The notes: a model not told the origin generated them from the letters alone. A stretch of 61,679 nucleotides of DNA from Rhodospirillales bacterium (GCA_028277795.1 JANQFP010000227.1:1-61679), one strand, 5' to 3'. Shown: positions 31,050 through 44,588, counted from the stretch's first letter. Made by a program: numbers and translations.

Positions 31050-32287
31050 GTCCCGTCCTCCAAGGCGTCGGCGATGCGCCCGGCCAGGCGCTCGGCGACC
31101 GCCACCTTGGTCAGCGCCGGCCAATGCTCGACCGTCTCCTCGCCGCCCTGCCCGTCCACCGGCCCCATCACCAGGTGCACCGTATTGCCGTCGCCGCCGA
31201 AGGTGCCGGTGGCCGGCGACACGTCGTTGGCGACGATCCAGTCGCAATCCTTGCGCCGGCGCTTGGCCTTGGCGTTGTCGAGCACCTGCTCGGTCTCGGC
31301 GGCGAAGCCCACCACCAGCCGCGGCCGGGCGTTGCCGGCGGCGCTCAAGGTGGCCAGGATGTCCGGGTTCTCGGTGAGCGCGATGGCCGGGGGGGCGCCG
31401 TTCTTCTTGATCTTGCCGTCCGCCGGGGCGGCCGGCCGCCAGTCGGCCACGGCGGCGGCGCACACGGCCACGGTCACCGGCAGGGCGTCCCGGCAGGCGG
31501 CCAGCATCTCGGTCGCCGATTCCACATGGGTGACGGTGACGCCGGGCGGGTCGGGCTGCACCGTCGGCCCGGTGACCAGCACCGTCTCCGCCCCCAGGCG
31601 CGCCAGGGCGCCGGCGATGGCGTGGCCCTGCTTGCCCGACGACCGGTTGGCGAGAAAGCGCACCGGGTCGATGGCCTCGTGGGTGGGACCACTGGTGACC
31701 AGGGCCCGATGTCCGGCCAGCCGCTTGGGCGCGGCCAGGAACCCGGTCACCGCCGCGACGATGGTCTCGGGCTCGGCCATGCGCCCCATGCCCCATTCGT
31801 GGCACGCCATCTCCCCCTCCTCGGGGCCCACCCGCAGGACGCCGCGCCCTTCCAGGGTCGCCAGGTTGGCGCGGGTGGCGGGATGCTCCCACATGCGCAC
31901 GTTCATGGCCGGCGCCACCATCACCGGCTTGTCGGTGGCCAGCAACAGGGTGGTCGCCAGGTCGTCGGCCAGACCTGCGGCCATCTTGGCCAGGATGTTG
32001 GCGGTCGCCGGGGCGACCAGCAGCAGGTCGGCCTCCCGCGACAGGCGGATGTGCCCCATCTCGCTCTCGTCGGTGAGGGAGAACAGGTCCTCGTAGACCT
32101 TGTCCTCGCTGAGGGCGGCCAGGGACAGGGGCGTCACGAACTGGGCCCCGGCGCGGGTGAGCACGCAGCGCACGGCGGCGCCGGTCTCGCGCAGGCGGCG
32201 GATCACCTCGAGCACCTTATAGGCGGCGATACCACCCGAGACGATTAATAAAACGCGGTTGTCCTTAAGCATCGGCACCGCACACAA
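31046..32287 (-). CDS. coaBC: bifunctional phosphopantothenoylcysteine decarboxylase/synthetase
   Basis: CoaBC carries out two steps of coenzyme A synthesis: CoaB ligates cysteine to phosphopantothenate and CoaC decarboxylates the product. The 413-residue protein has the flavoprotein decarboxylase domain (about 1-195, with A-P-A-M-N-V-R-M-W and the active-site Cys/Met regions) and the CoaB domain (about 200-413, with [19 protein letters not shown] and V-G-F-A-A-E-T-E). TTG at 32287 gives the listed start; an ATG five codons in ([10 protein letters not shown]) is an equally good choice. A 174-bp AT-richer gap separates it from ubiB and probably holds its promoter. Confidence 0.96.
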   Translation of the reverse strand: MCAVPMLKDNRVLLIVSGGIAAYKVLEVIRRLRETGAAVRCVLTRAGAQFVTPLSLAALSEDKVYEDLFSLTDESEMGHIRLSREADLLLVAPATANILAKMAAGLADDLATTLLLATDKPVMVAPAMNVRMWEHPATRANLATLEGRGVLRVGPEEGEMACHEWGMGRMAEPETIVAAVTGFLAAPKRLAGHRALVTSGPTHEAIDPVRFLANRSSGKQGHAIAGALARLGAETVLVTGPTVQPDPPGVTVTHVESATEMLAACRDALPVTVAVCAAAVADWRPAAPADGKIKKNGAPPAIALTENPDILATLSAAGNARPRLVVGFAAETEQVLDNAKAKRRRKDCDWIVANDVSPATGTFGGDGNTVHLVMGPVDGQGGEETVEHWPALTKVAVAERLAGRIADALEDGT

Positions 32288-32461
32288 GATTTACGCAAAT
32301 TATGTGTTAATAGCTTAAAGGGAGCCGGTGCCGCGGCGCAAGCGTTATTTTACAGGTCCGAATTGCAAAAAAGACCTGATCGCATTGCGGGTACGACCGG
32401 GCACCGGGGGTTATGAAACGCAGCGGAACCCCCCGTGTCCCCGGCGTTGAATGAGCGATGA

Positions 32462-33994
32462 TCAGGCCAACACCAGCAGGAGGATCAGCACGACCACGAT
32501 GATCCACAAGGCCACCAACGACGACCGCCCGTTGTCGTCGGCCCGCAGGGCCCGGATGGTGTCCGGATGGAGCTTGAGCCGGCCGTCGGCCAGCATGGCG
32601 GTCGCCTGCTCGGCGCCGTCGAGCACCCGCGGCAGCCGCGAAAAGGCCGCCGCCACGTCGCCCACGGTCTCGCGAATGCGGGCCTCGGGCCCCAGGGTGT
32701 CGGCGATCCAGGTCTCGATCAGGGGGCGGGCCAGGAACCACATGTTGGCGTCGGGCGCCAGCTTGCGGCCCGTGCCTTCGGCCACCAGCATGGTCTTCTG
32801 CAGCAGCAGGAGCTGCGGCTGGGTCTCCATCTGGAAGGTCTCGGTCACCTGGAAAAGCTGCCCCAGGAGGCGGGCGATGGAGATCTCGTTCTGCGGCTTG
32901 TCCAGGATGGGCTCGCCGATGGACCGGCAGGCCTGGGTGAACACGTCGACCGAGCGGTCGGCCGGAATCCAGCCCGCCTCGAAATGGACCTCCGCGGCGC
33001 GCCGGTAGTCGCGATTGAGGAACGCCAGCAGCAGCTCGCCCAGGTGCCGCCGGGTATCACGTTCGATGCGGCCCATGATGCCGAAGTCGACGGCGGCGAC
33101 GTTGCCGTCGGCGCGCACGAACAGGTTGCCGGGGTGGAGGTCGCCGTGGAAGAAGCCGTCACGGAACACCTGGTGAAAGAAGGCGCCGGCCGCCTTTTCC
33201 AGCACCGCGTGGGGATCGTGGCCGGCGGCCAGCAGCGCCGTCCGGTCGGAGACCGGAACGCCGGCCACCCGCTCGGTGGTCAGCACCCTCCGGCCGGTGC
33301 GCACCCAGTCCACCTGGGGCAGGTTGAAGGTCGGGTCGTCGGCGAAGTTCTCCCCCATCTCGGCGGCCGCCGCAGCCTCGAAGCGCAGGTCCATCTCCAT
33401 TTCCACGCTTTCGGCCAGGGTGCGGACGGATTCGACGGGGCGCAGGCGCCGCCATTCGGGCTGGGTGCGCTCCACCAGCTCGGCTACCCACAGGAACAGA
33501 TCCAGGTCGCCCTTGAACGCCCCCTCGATGTTCGGACGCAGGACCTTGACCGCCACTTCGCGGCCGTCGGCGGTGACCGCGAAATGCACCTGGGCGATGG
33601 AGGCGGCGGCGACCGCCGTGTCGTCGAAATGGGCGAACAGGGTGTCCATGGACTGGCCGAACTCGGCCTCGATGGCGGCGCGGGCCTCGGCGCCGCTGAA
33701 GGGCGGCAGCCGGTCCTGGAGGTCCGACAGGTCCGCCGTCAGGTCCTCGCCCAGCAGGTCGGACCGGGTGGACAGGGCCTGGCCGAGCTTGATGAAGCTG
33801 GGGCCCGCCTCGTTGAGGGCGCGGGCCAGCCGCTGGCCGGGCCGTCCCGCCTCGCGGCGCCGCGAGACCAGGCGGGCGGCCAGCACCACGGCCGGCGCCA
33901 CCTCGAGGATCTCGAGCGGGAACAGGGCGTCGTGACGCGCCAGGATGACGGCGATCCTGAGCAGGCGCGCGACGTTGCGGGCAATGCGGATCAT
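32462..33994 (-). CDS. ubiB: UbiB ubiquinone biosynthesis protein (ABC1/ADCK kinase-like)
   Basis: UbiB is an atypical kinase-fold ATPase needed for ubiquinone production. The 510-residue protein has the K-L-G-Q-A-L-S-T-R family motif in place of a P-loop (about 71-79), the invariant-lysine region V-A-V-K-V-L-R-P, H-G-D-L-H-P-G-N-L-F and the metal-binding V-D-F-G-I-M-G. Two hydrophobic helices close the C-terminus (L-V-A-L-W-I-I-V-V-V-L-I-L-L-L-V), as in the family. It follows ubiE by 43 bp on the same strand; the ubiE-ubiB-coaBC-dut order is typical of alphaproteobacteria. Confidence 0.95.
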   Translation of the reverse strand: MIRIARNVARLLRIAVILARHDALFPLEILEVAPAVVLAARLVSRRREAGRPGQRLARALNEAGPSFIKLGQALSTRSDLLGEDLTADLSDLQDRLPPFSGAEARAAIEAEFGQSMDTLFAHFDDTAVAAASIAQVHFAVTADGREVAVKVLRPNIEGAFKGDLDLFLWVAELVERTQPEWRRLRPVESVRTLAESVEMEMDLRFEAAAAAEMGENFADDPTFNLPQVDWVRTGRRVLTTERVAGVPVSDRTALLAAGHDPHAVLEKAAGAFFHQVFRDGFFHGDLHPGNLFVRADGNVAAVDFGIMGRIERDTRRHLGELLLAFLNRDYRRAAEVHFEAGWIPADRSVDVFTQACRSIGEPILDKPQNEISIARLLGQLFQVTETFQMETQPQLLLLQKTMLVAEGTGRKLAPDANMWFLARPLIETWIADTLGPEARIRETVGDVAAAFSRLPRVLDGAEQATAMLADGRLKLHPDTIRALRADDNGRSSLVALWIIVVVLILLLVLA

Positions 33995-34037
33995 GGGCCG
34001 GGGCTCAGGATCGGCGGGACGCCCCGGCGGCCGGCCG

Positions 34038-34832
34038 TCAGGTGCGCCATGCCGAGTGAATGGCGGCGATGCCGGCCGACAGGTTGCGCACCCGCACCTG
34101 GTCGAGCCCGGCGGCGGCGATCATGGCGGCGAACGCGTCCTGGGCCGGGAAGCGGCGGATGCTCTCGGCCAGGTACTGGTAGGCCTCCCGGTTGCCGGTC
34201 ACCATCTGGCCCAGCGCCGGCAGCACATGGAAGGAGTAGGCGTCGTACAAGCGGTCGAGCACCGGCACCACCACCTGCGAGAACTCCAGGCACAGGAACC
34301 GGCCGCCCGGCTTCAGCACCCGCCGCGCCTCGGCCAGGGCGTGGTCGATCCGGGTCACGTTGCGGATGCAGAAGGCGATGGTGTAGGCGTCGACGCTGGC
34401 ATCGGCGATGGGCAGCCGCTCGGCGTCCCCGCACACCCAGGTGATGCCCTCCAGGTGGCCGCGGTCGATGGCCCGGTCGCGTCCCGTGGCCAGCATCTCG
34501 GTGTTGATGTCGCACACCCACACGTGGCCGCCGCCGCGCCGGCGGAAGCGGCGCGCGATGTCGCCGGTGCCGCCGCCCACGTCGAGCAGGCTCATGTCGG
34601 GGCGCGGCCCCAGCCAGTCCATGAGGGCGGCCTTCCACAGGCGGTGGATGCCGACGCTCATCAGGTCGTTCATCAGGTCGTAGCGCGAGGCGACGCTGTC
34701 GAACACGTCGCGGACCAGCGACTCCTTGTCGTCCTCCGCCACCTCGCGATACCCGAAATGGGTGGTGGCGCCGTCCGCTCCCGGTCGCTCGCTCGCGTGC
34801 GGGTTGTTGTCCCTCCCCATGGCCGGGACCAT
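34038..34832 (-). CDS. ubiE: UbiE demethylmenaquinone/ubiquinone C-methyltransferase
   Basis: UbiE methylates C2 of the demethoxy-quinol ring during ubiquinone (and menaquinone) synthesis. The 264-residue SAM enzyme has V-F-D-S-V-A-S-R-Y-D-L-M-N-D-L-M-S, motif I L-L-D-V-G-G-G-T-G-D-I-A and the R-N-V-T-R-I-D signature. The C-terminal E-F-S-Q-V segment and N-L-S-A-G-I-A-A-I-H-S-A-W tail are also typical. The start may be at 34832 or the ATG four codons later. It diverges from mutM across only 34 bp, so the two promoters must overlap or lie inside coding sequence. Confidence 0.95.
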   Translation of the reverse strand: MVPAMGRDNNPHASERPGADGATTHFGYREVAEDDKESLVRDVFDSVASRYDLMNDLMSVGIHRLWKAALMDWLGPRPDMSLLDVGGGTGDIARRFRRRGGGHVWVCDINTEMLATGRDRAIDRGHLEGITWVCGDAERLPIADASVDAYTIAFCIRNVTRIDHALAEARRVLKPGGRFLCLEFSQVVVPVLDRLYDAYSFHVLPALGQMVTGNREAYQYLAESIRRFPAQDAFAAMIAAAGLDQVRVRNLSAGIAAIHSAWRT

Positions 34833-34866
34833 AGCGCATGCCTGGCGGGACCGCTAGGGTAAGGCC

Positions 34867-35706
34867 ATGCCCGAACTGCCAGAAGTCGAGACCGTGCGCC
34901 GCGGCCTGGCACCGGTGCTGGAGGGCCGGCGCATCGTCCGCGTGACGGCGCGTCGGGCCGACCTGCGCCGCCCCTTGCCGACGGACCTGGCCCGGCGGCT
35001 CGCCGGCCGCCGCGTGGACCGGCTGGGACGCCGCGGCAAGTACATCCTCGCCCACCTGGACGACGGCATGGTCCTCCTCATGCACCTGGGCATGTCCGGC
35101 CGCGTGCGCATCGAGAGCGCGGGGTCGGCGCCGCAGACCCACGACCATGTGGTCCTGACCACCGATGCCGGCGTTTCGGTCGTGTTCCACGACCCCCGCC
35201 GGTTCGGCCTGATGGACCTCGGACAGGCGGAAACCCTGTCGACTCACCCGCTGCTGGCGGGTTTGGGGCCGGAACCCCTGGATCCCGATTTCGACGGCGC
35301 CGTCCTGGCGGCGCGTCTGGCCGGCCGCCGGGGTCCGGTCAAGGCGGCGCTGCTCGACCAGACCGTGGTCGCCGGATTGGGCAACATCTACGCCTGCGAG
35401 AGCCTGTTCCGGGCGCGCCTGTCGCCGCGTCGGCGGGGCGGCACCATCGTCGGCCGGCGCGCGGGACGGCTCGCCGCCGCCATCGTCGCCGTGCTCACCG
35501 ACGCCATCGCCGCCGGCGGGTCGTCCCTGCGCGATCACCGTCGGCCGGGCGGCGAGTTGGGGACCTTCCAGCACCGGTTCGCCGTCTACGACCGCGAGGG
35601 CCTGGCCTGTCCGGGTTGCACCTGCGACCCGGCGGACGGCGGCGGCATTCGCCGCATCGTTCAAAGCGGTCGCTCCACTTTCTATTGTGCGATGCGGCAA
35701 CGCTGA
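34867..35706 (+). CDS. mutM: MutM formamidopyrimidine-DNA glycosylase with altered zinc finger
   Basis: MutM removes 8-oxoguanine and Fapy lesions and nicks the abasic site. The 279-residue protein has the P-E-L-P-E-V-E-T N-terminus (catalytic Pro2, Glu3), Lys near 58 (R-R-G-K-Y-I-L), the helix-two-turn-helix region ([11 protein letters not shown]) and a C-terminal zinc finger. The finger is unusual: C248-x2-C251-x-C253 is followed by Y-C274-A-M-R277-Q, so the normally invariant fourth Cys is Arg277 and there is an extra Cys at 253. A C3-type or rearranged site is possible. Everything else is full length. Confidence 0.94.
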   Translation: MPELPEVETVRRGLAPVLEGRRIVRVTARRADLRRPLPTDLARRLAGRRVDRLGRRGKYILAHLDDGMVLLMHLGMSGRVRIESAGSAPQTHDHVVLTTDAGVSVVFHDPRRFGLMDLGQAETLSTHPLLAGLGPEPLDPDFDGAVLAARLAGRRGPVKAALLDQTVVAGLGNIYACESLFRARLSPRRRGGTIVGRRAGRLAAAIVAVLTDAIAAGGSSLRDHRRPGGELGTFQHRFAVYDREGLACPGCTCDPADGGGIRRIVQSGRSTFYCAMRQR

Positions 35707-35721
35707 TGTAAGAACGGGCCC

Positions 35722-36120
35722 ATGCCGCGCCCCACCCGGTTCCTCGCCCTTCCCGTCGTTCTTGCCAGCGCCGTCCTGCTGGCGGCGGCGGCGCCGGCGG
35801 CCGACGACAATTTCGTCACCGGCATCGAGGACCTGCCGCTCATGGAGGGTCTTGCCGAGGACGCAGGCGCCGGCATGGTTTTCGACACCCCGGAGGGACG
35901 CATCGTCGAAGCGGTGGCCGGCGGCGAGGTGAGCCGCGACGCGGTGCTGCGCTTCTACGCCGATACCCTGCCCCAGCTCGGCTGGCGGCAGACCGGCCCG
36001 GCGGCGTTCCGGCGCGAGGGCGAGGCCCTGACCCTGGAGTTCCCGGGGTCCGGCGAAGCGTCGGCCGGGTCCGCCGGCACGACGGTCCGCTTCGCCCTGA
36101 CGCCCGCCGGCGGTCAATGA
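35722..36120 (+). CDS. small exported protein of unknown function
   Basis: The 132-residue product begins with a clear signal peptide (hydrophobic residues about 8-24, cleavage after A-x-A near 27). The mature part has a conserved-looking start (I-E-D-L-P-L-M-E-G-L, about 36-45), a V-F-D-T-P-E-G-R-I segment and a Y-A-D-T-L-P-Q-L-G-W core. A V-R-F-A-L-T-P strand ends it. The pattern resembles small periplasmic proteins found between mutM and an enoyl-CoA hydratase gene in Rhodospirillales. I cannot name a function. It ends 22 bp before the next gene and is probably co-transcribed with mutM. Confidence 0.75.
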   Translation: MPRPTRFLALPVVLASAVLLAAAAPAADDNFVTGIEDLPLMEGLAEDAGAGMVFDTPEGRIVEAVAGGEVSRDAVLRFYADTLPQLGWRQTGPAAFRREGEALTLEFPGSGEASAGSAGTTVRFALTPAGGQ

Positions 36121-36142
36121 GTTCAGGAGTTAGGAGAATCCC

Positions 36143-36919
36143 ATGGCTTACGAGAACATCCTTGTCGAGACGCGGGGGCGGGTCGGCCTTATCACGCTGA
36201 ACCGGCCGAAGGCCCTCAACGCCCTGAACACGCCCCTGATGACCGAGCTCGGGGACGCGCTCAGGACCTTCGACGCCGACGACGGGATCGGAGCCATGGT
36301 CCTCACCGGCAGCGAGAAGGCCTTCGCCGCCGGCGCCGACATCAAGGAGATGCAGGACAGCACCTTCGTCGACAACTACCTGGCCAACTTCATCACCGCC
36401 ACCTGGGAAGAGCTGCCCAAGACCCGCAAGCCGGTGATCGCGGCGGTGGCGGGCTTCGCCCTCGGCGGCGGCTGCGAGGTGGCGATGATGTGCGACACCA
36501 TCATCGCCGCGGATAACGCGAAGTTCGGCCAGCCCGAGATCACCATCGCCACCATCCCCGGCGCCGGCGGCACCCAGCGCCTGACCAGGGCCGTGGGCAA
36601 GGCCAAGGCCATGGACCTGATCCTCACCGGCCGCATGATGGATGCCGAGGAGGCCGAGCGCGCCGGGCTGGTGAGCCGCATCGTCCCCGTCGCCGACCTG
36701 GTCGACGAAGCGGTCAAGATGGCGCAAACCATCGCCGGGTTCTCCCGTCCCGCCGTGTTCATGGCCAAGGACGCCATCAACCGCGCCTTCGAGACCACCC
36801 TGGCCGAGGGCGTCAACTACGAGCGCCGCCTGTTCTGGGCCACCTTCGCCACCGCCGACCAGAAGGAGGGCATGGCGGCGTTTTCGGAGAAGCGCAAGCC
36901 GGACTTCAAGAACCAGTAG
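36143..36919 (+). CDS. enoyl-CoA hydratase
   Basis: The 258-residue crotonase-family enzyme hydrates trans-2-enoyl-CoA in beta-oxidation. The oxyanion hole segments are [10 protein letters not shown] (about 60-69) and A-L-G-G-G-C-E (about 105-111). Both catalytic glutamates are present (G-G-C-E near 111 and P-E-I-T-I near 131), followed by P-G-A-G-G-T-Q-R-L. With both Glu residues kept it should be a true hydratase of the EchA/FadB1 type. A GTTAGGAGAA ribosome-binding site precedes the ATG. Confidence 0.93.
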   Translation: MAYENILVETRGRVGLITLNRPKALNALNTPLMTELGDALRTFDADDGIGAMVLTGSEKAFAAGADIKEMQDSTFVDNYLANFITATWEELPKTRKPVIAAVAGFALGGGCEVAMMCDTIIAADNAKFGQPEITIATIPGAGGTQRLTRAVGKAKAMDLILTGRMMDAEEAERAGLVSRIVPVADLVDEAVKMAQTIAGFSRPAVFMAKDAINRAFETTLAEGVNYERRLFWATFATADQKEGMAAFSEKRKPDFKNQ

Positions 36920-36930
36920 CCCGCTTGGGG

Positions 36931-36959
36931 TTGACGGGGCCGGGGGCCGGCCTTATAAG
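36931..36959 (+). promoter_or_regulatory. promoter of rpsT
   Basis: TTGACG (36931-36936), a 17-bp all-GC spacer and TATAAG (36954-36959) form one of the best promoter matches in the window, 43 bp before the rpsT ATG. Confidence 0.7.
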
Positions 36960-37001
36960 CCAGCCTCCGTCGCCCCTGGACAGCCGAGGACACGGTTCCC
37001 G

Positions 37002-37268
37002 ATGGCCCATCACAAGTCGGCCAAGAAACGCATCCGCCAGACGGTGCGCCGCACCGCGGTCAACCGCGCGCGGGTGAGCCGGATCCGCACCTACCTCAAG
37101 AAGGTCGAGCTGGCCATCGAGAGCGGCGACAAGGAGCAGGCCGTGGCCGCCTTCCGCGCCGCCGAACCGGAACTGGCGCGGGGGGTCAACAAGGGTGTCG
37201 TGCATCGCAACACCATGGCCCGCAGGCTGTCGCGCCTGTCCGCCCGCATCAAGGCCATGTCGGCCTGA
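37002..37268 (+). CDS. rpsT: 30S ribosomal protein S20
   Basis: S20 is a small basic three-helix protein that binds the 5' and 3' domains of 16S rRNA. The 88-residue product is full length, with [13 protein letters not shown], the R-V-S-R-I-R-T helix and the [16 protein letters not shown] motif. It is a single gene with its own promoter, followed by a long gene-poor stretch before dnaA. Confidence 0.96.
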   Translation: MAHHKSAKKRIRQTVRRTAVNRARVSRIRTYLKKVELAIESGDKEQAVAAFRAAEPELARGVNKGVVHRNTMARRLSRLSARIKAMSA

Positions 37269-37912
37269 GGCCGGCGCGCCAACCAACCCACTCCTGAAAC
37301 GCCCTGGTGGTGCGCCGGAACGTCGGCGCGGCCCTGGCGCATCACCGATTTCCGATGATCGGCGGGGCGGAATTCGGCCGGGGCCGAACCCGTCGCCGCC
37401 CGGCCCGCGACCCCATTTTCGGGCACCGGCTCTTTCGTACCAGAGGTTGCCCCAACGGAATCATCGGCTTTCTCCGAGTCAAGGGAATTATTTGATTCGT
37501 ACTCCTTTTGATCTCGTTGAATGCGTCCGGCGCCGTCGGTACATTTCTCACCGGCCCGAACGCGCCAAGGTCCGCGATCAAGTATTCGTTGGTGTTTTGG
37601 GCCCACAAATCCATCGGACTCTCAATCGTTGAAAGCATCGGTGAACGTCGCTGTCTCGCTCGGGTGGGGTGTCTATTTGTCCGTCGGCAGCAGGTAGCCC
37701 AGTTTTATTTGACGGCGGCGCGGGTTTTACGGAAATGATATTAGAAAATTATTTTTGGGGGTCAGGGAGACGAAATCGCCAATCTCGGGGGGTGGTCAGA
37801 ACATACCACGCCGCATTTGGGAAGTCCGGCAGCCCGTCTTGGGGTGGCCGCGTTTCCCGTAATAGGCGTGCTGGCCGACCGCGCCCTGCCAGGACATGGG
37901 GCGGCTGCGAAC
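37269..37912. other. 644-bp gene-free region before dnaA
   Basis: No convincing gene is present. Short open frames on both strands (for example 37508-37738 plus and 37342-37638 minus) show no recognisable domain or codon pattern. Much of the stretch from about 37480 to 37770 is AT-richer than the surroundings (for example TTAGAAAATTATTTTT near 37741-37756). A TTGACG lies at 37709-37714 without a well-spaced -10. I found no DnaA box close to TTATCCACA, so an origin here is not supported. The region probably holds the dnaA promoter and leader. Confidence 0.6.
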
Positions 37913-39331
37913 ATGATGATGACGTCGGGAGGCTCGGAGGGCGGGCTGGATGCCCAGTGGACTCGGGTTGCGGGTCTGTTGCGATCGGAAATCGGAGAGA
38001 CGGCCTATCAAAGCTGGTTGAAGCCCATCACGGTCCGTGAGGCGCGCAACGGTTCCGTCACGCTGGCGGTGCCGACGCGGTTCATGCGTGATTGGTTGAT
38101 GGCCCACTACGTGGATCGCCTGCGCGACCTGTGGGGCAGCGAGGACCCGCGGGTGCAGGCCATCGACGTGGTGGTTCAGCCGGAGCGGTCGACACGGCCA
38201 CCCGCCGGTGGCGGCAATGGTGGCCAACGGCCGGCGCTGGCGGGCAAGGCGGCGGCACGGCCGGCCGCGATACGCGAGCCGGGTGTACCGGACGCCGAGC
38301 GTGACACGCTCAGCGCGCCCCTCGACCCGCGGTTCACCTTCGACCGGTTCGTGGTCGGCAAGCCCAACGAATTCGCCTACGCCGCCGCCCAGAGGGTCGG
38401 CGAGGCGGGCGCGGTGCCGTTCAATCCGCTGTTCCTCTACAGCGGCGTGGGGCTGGGCAAGACCCACTTGATGCACGCCATCGCCTGGAAGGTCCGCGAG
38501 CGCGACCCGTCGCGCACCGTGGTCTACCTGTCGGCCGAGAAGTTCATGTACCGCTTCGTCCGCGCGCTCAGGGAGCAGAACACCGTGGACTTCAAGGATC
38601 AATTCCGCTCGGTGGACGTGCTGATGATCGACGACGTCCAGTTCATCAGCGGCAAGGAATCGACCCAGGAGGAGTTCTTCCATACCTTCAACGCCCTGGT
38701 CGACCAGGGCCGCAGCATCGTCATCTCCGCCGACAAGTCGCCGTCCGACCTGCAGGGCATGGAGGAGCGGCTGAAGTCGCGCCTGAGCTGCGGCCTGGTG
38801 GCCGACATCCATCCCACCACCTACGAGCTCCGCCTCGGCATCCTGCAGTCCAAGGCCGAGCAGCTTCAGGTGGAGGTGCCGCGCAAGGTCATGGAGTTCC
38901 TGGCCCACCGGATCACCGCCAACGTGCGCGAGTTGGAGGGGGCCCTGAACCGGGTGGTCGCCCACGCCCAGTTGGTGGGACGGGACATCACGCTGGAGTC
39001 CACCCAGGAGGTCCTGCACGACCTGCTGCGCTCCAACGACCGGCGGGTGACCATCGAGGACATCCAGAAGCGGGTGGCCCAGCACTTCAACATCCGCCTC
39101 TCGGACATGCACTCGGCCCGGCGCGCCCGGTCGGTGGCCCGGCCGCGTCAGGTGGCCATGTACCTGGCCAAGCAGCTTACCACGCGGTCGCTGCCGGAGA
39201 TCGGCCGCAAGTTCGGCGGCCGCGACCACACCACGGTCATGCACGCCGTGCGCAAGGTGGACGAGTTGCGCGAGCACGACGCCACCTTCGCCGAGGACGT
39301 GGAGCTGCTCAGGCGCATGCTGGAGGGCTGA
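37913..39331 (+). CDS. dnaA: chromosomal replication initiator DnaA
   Basis: DnaA binds and unwinds the origin and is an AAA+ ATPase. From ATG 37913 the protein has 472 residues: domain I (W-x-R-V-A-G-L-L-R-S-E-I-G-E-T-A-Y-Q-S-W), a Pro/Ala-rich linker, the AAA+ core with Walker A S-G-V-G-L-G-K-T-H (about 176), Walker B L-M-I-D-D-V-Q-F and arginine-finger regions, and the C-terminal DNA-binding helix G-G-R-D-H-T-T-V. The frame is open to a TTG at 37817, but the extension is unlike DnaA. Three consecutive ATG codons at 37913-37921 leave the exact start uncertain by two residues. Confidence 0.96.
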   Translation: MMMTSGGSEGGLDAQWTRVAGLLRSEIGETAYQSWLKPITVREARNGSVTLAVPTRFMRDWLMAHYVDRLRDLWGSEDPRVQAIDVVVQPERSTRPPAGGGNGGQRPALAGKAAARPAAIREPGVPDAERDTLSAPLDPRFTFDRFVVGKPNEFAYAAAQRVGEAGAVPFNPLFLYSGVGLGKTHLMHAIAWKVRERDPSRTVVYLSAEKFMYRFVRALREQNTVDFKDQFRSVDVLMIDDVQFISGKESTQEEFFHTFNALVDQGRSIVISADKSPSDLQGMEERLKSRLSCGLVADIHPTTYELRLGILQSKAEQLQVEVPRKVMEFLAHRITANVRELEGALNRVVAHAQLVGRDITLESTQEVLHDLLRSNDRRVTIEDIQKRVAQHFNIRLSDMHSARRARSVARPRQVAMYLAKQLTTRSLPEIGRKFGGRDHTTVMHAVRKVDELREHDATFAEDVELLRRMLEG

Positions 39332-39333
39332 TA

Positions 39334-39350
39334 CCGGCCCCCCGGGCCGG
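39334..39350 (+). terminator. GC hairpin after dnaA
   Basis: A 7-bp perfect stem (39334-39340/39344-39350) with a CCC loop begins 3 bp past the dnaA stop. The downstream GCCTTTC is only weakly T-rich. It could be a partial terminator, consistent with the separate promoter before dnaN. Confidence 0.4.
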
Positions 39351-39426
39351 GCCTTTCACCACCCCGCCACAGGGGGTGCCGGACGCCGCGGACGCGGCGG
39401 AAAAAGCTTCGGCTGCCTTGGCCTTC

Positions 39427-39435
39427 TGCTATAAT
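39427..39435 (+). promoter_or_regulatory. extended -10 element upstream of dnaN
   Basis: A perfect TATAAT (39430-39435) preceded by TGC (39427-39429) forms an extended -10. No good -35 is present 17 bp upstream. It lies 112 bp before the dnaN start in a 216-bp gap that otherwise shows nothing besides the hairpin after dnaA. Confidence 0.5.
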
Positions 39436-39547
39436 GCCGACGTCCCCGCGAGGCCGTTCTCAGCGGCCCCAACCGCCACCGCCTTCGGGGGGAAGGCCGG
39501 GCGGCAGATGACCCTGGGGGACCCACGCCAAGGATACCCGCAGACCT

Positions 39548-40663
39548 ATGAAACTGACCATCGAACGTGCCGAATTGTTGAGGTCGTTGAGCCACGTTCA
39601 GAGCGTCGTCGAGCGCCGCAACACCATTCCCATCCTGTCCAACGTCAAGCTGCAGGCGGCCGACGGCCGGCTGAGCCTGAACGCCACCGACATGGACCTG
39701 GATATCGTCGATGCGGTGGACGCCGACGTCGCCACCCCGGGCGCCACTACGGTGCCCGCCCACACGCTCTACGAGATCGTCCGCAAGCTCGCCGAGGGGG
39801 CGCAGGTGGAGCTGGACAGCGACGGCAGCGGCCAGCTGGCCCTGACCTCGGGCCGCTCACGGTTCACGCTGGCCTGCCTGCCGACCGAGGATTTCCCGGT
39901 CATGGCCGGCGGCGATCTGCCGCACGCCTTCAGCCTCGCCGCCGGGGACCTGCGCGGCCTGGTCGACCGCACCCGGTTCGCCATCTCCACCGAGGAGACC
40001 CGCTACTATCTCAACGGCATCTACCTGCACAAGGCGCAGCGCGACGGGGTCGACGTCCTGCGCGCGGTGGCCACCGACGGGCACCGCCTGGCCAGTGTCG
40101 ACGTGCCGCTGCCCGACGGCGCCGCCGCCATGCCCGGCATCATCGTGCCCCGCAAGACCGTCGCCGAGCTGCGCAAGCTCATCGACGAGACCGTGGACGA
40201 GGTCGCGGTGGCCCTGTCGGAGACCAAGATCCGTTTCTCCTTCGACGACGCCGTGCTCACCTCGAAGCTGATCGACGGCACCTTCCCCGATTACGAGCGC
40301 GTGATCCCGGTCAACAACGACAAGCGCATGGAGGTCGACCGGCGGCTGTTCGCGGCGGCGGTGGACCGGGTCTCCGCCATCTCCAGCGAGAAGTCCCGGG
40401 CGGTGAAGCTCAGCCTCAACAACGGCACCCTGGAGCTGTCCGCCACCAGCCCCGACGCCGGCAGCGCCAAGGAGGAGCTGGAGGTCTCCTACCAGGGCGA
40501 GCCTCTGGAGATCGGCTTCAACTCCCGCTACCTCCTCGACATCACCCAGCAGATCGCGGGCGACAACGCGGACTTCGCCATGGCGGACGCCGCCTCCCCG
40601 ACCGTCCTGCGCGAGATGGGCGACGACAGCGCGATCTACGTGCTCATGCCCATGCGCGTGTGA
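39548..40663 (+). CDS. dnaN: DNA polymerase III beta sliding clamp
   Basis: The beta clamp tethers polymerase III to DNA. The 371-residue protein has the three-domain clamp pattern: M-K-L-T-I-E-R-A-E-L-L-R start, R-R-N-T-I-P-I-L-S-N-V, T-D-G-H-R-L-A in domain II, and the C-terminal V-L-M-P-M-R-V that forms part of the partner-binding pocket. The length is standard. It is followed by recF after 31 bp, giving the dnaA-dnaN-recF-gyrB order. Confidence 0.97.
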   Translation: MKLTIERAELLRSLSHVQSVVERRNTIPILSNVKLQAADGRLSLNATDMDLDIVDAVDADVATPGATTVPAHTLYEIVRKLAEGAQVELDSDGSGQLALTSGRSRFTLACLPTEDFPVMAGGDLPHAFSLAAGDLRGLVDRTRFAISTEETRYYLNGIYLHKAQRDGVDVLRAVATDGHRLASVDVPLPDGAAAMPGIIVPRKTVAELRKLIDETVDEVAVALSETKIRFSFDDAVLTSKLIDGTFPDYERVIPVNNDKRMEVDRRLFAAAVDRVSAISSEKSRAVKLSLNNGTLELSATSPDAGSAKEELEVSYQGEPLEIGFNSRYLLDITQQIAGDNADFAMADAASPTVLREMGDDSAIYVLMPMRV

Positions 40664-40694
40664 TCCGAGGCGGGAACGGGAAGGCGCGGCCCCC

Positions 40695-44569
<3,875 letters not shown>

Positions 44570-44588
44570 CCGGCCCATAAACGGGCCC

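Noticed and set aside
37342-37638. Short minus-strand frame before dnaA as a possible gene
   Set aside because: No domain, no ribosome-binding site and a mixed codon pattern; treated as chance.
37269-37912. Replication origin next to dnaA
   Set aside because: No TTATCCACA-like DnaA box or repeat cluster is visible. Many alphaproteobacteria have the origin elsewhere.
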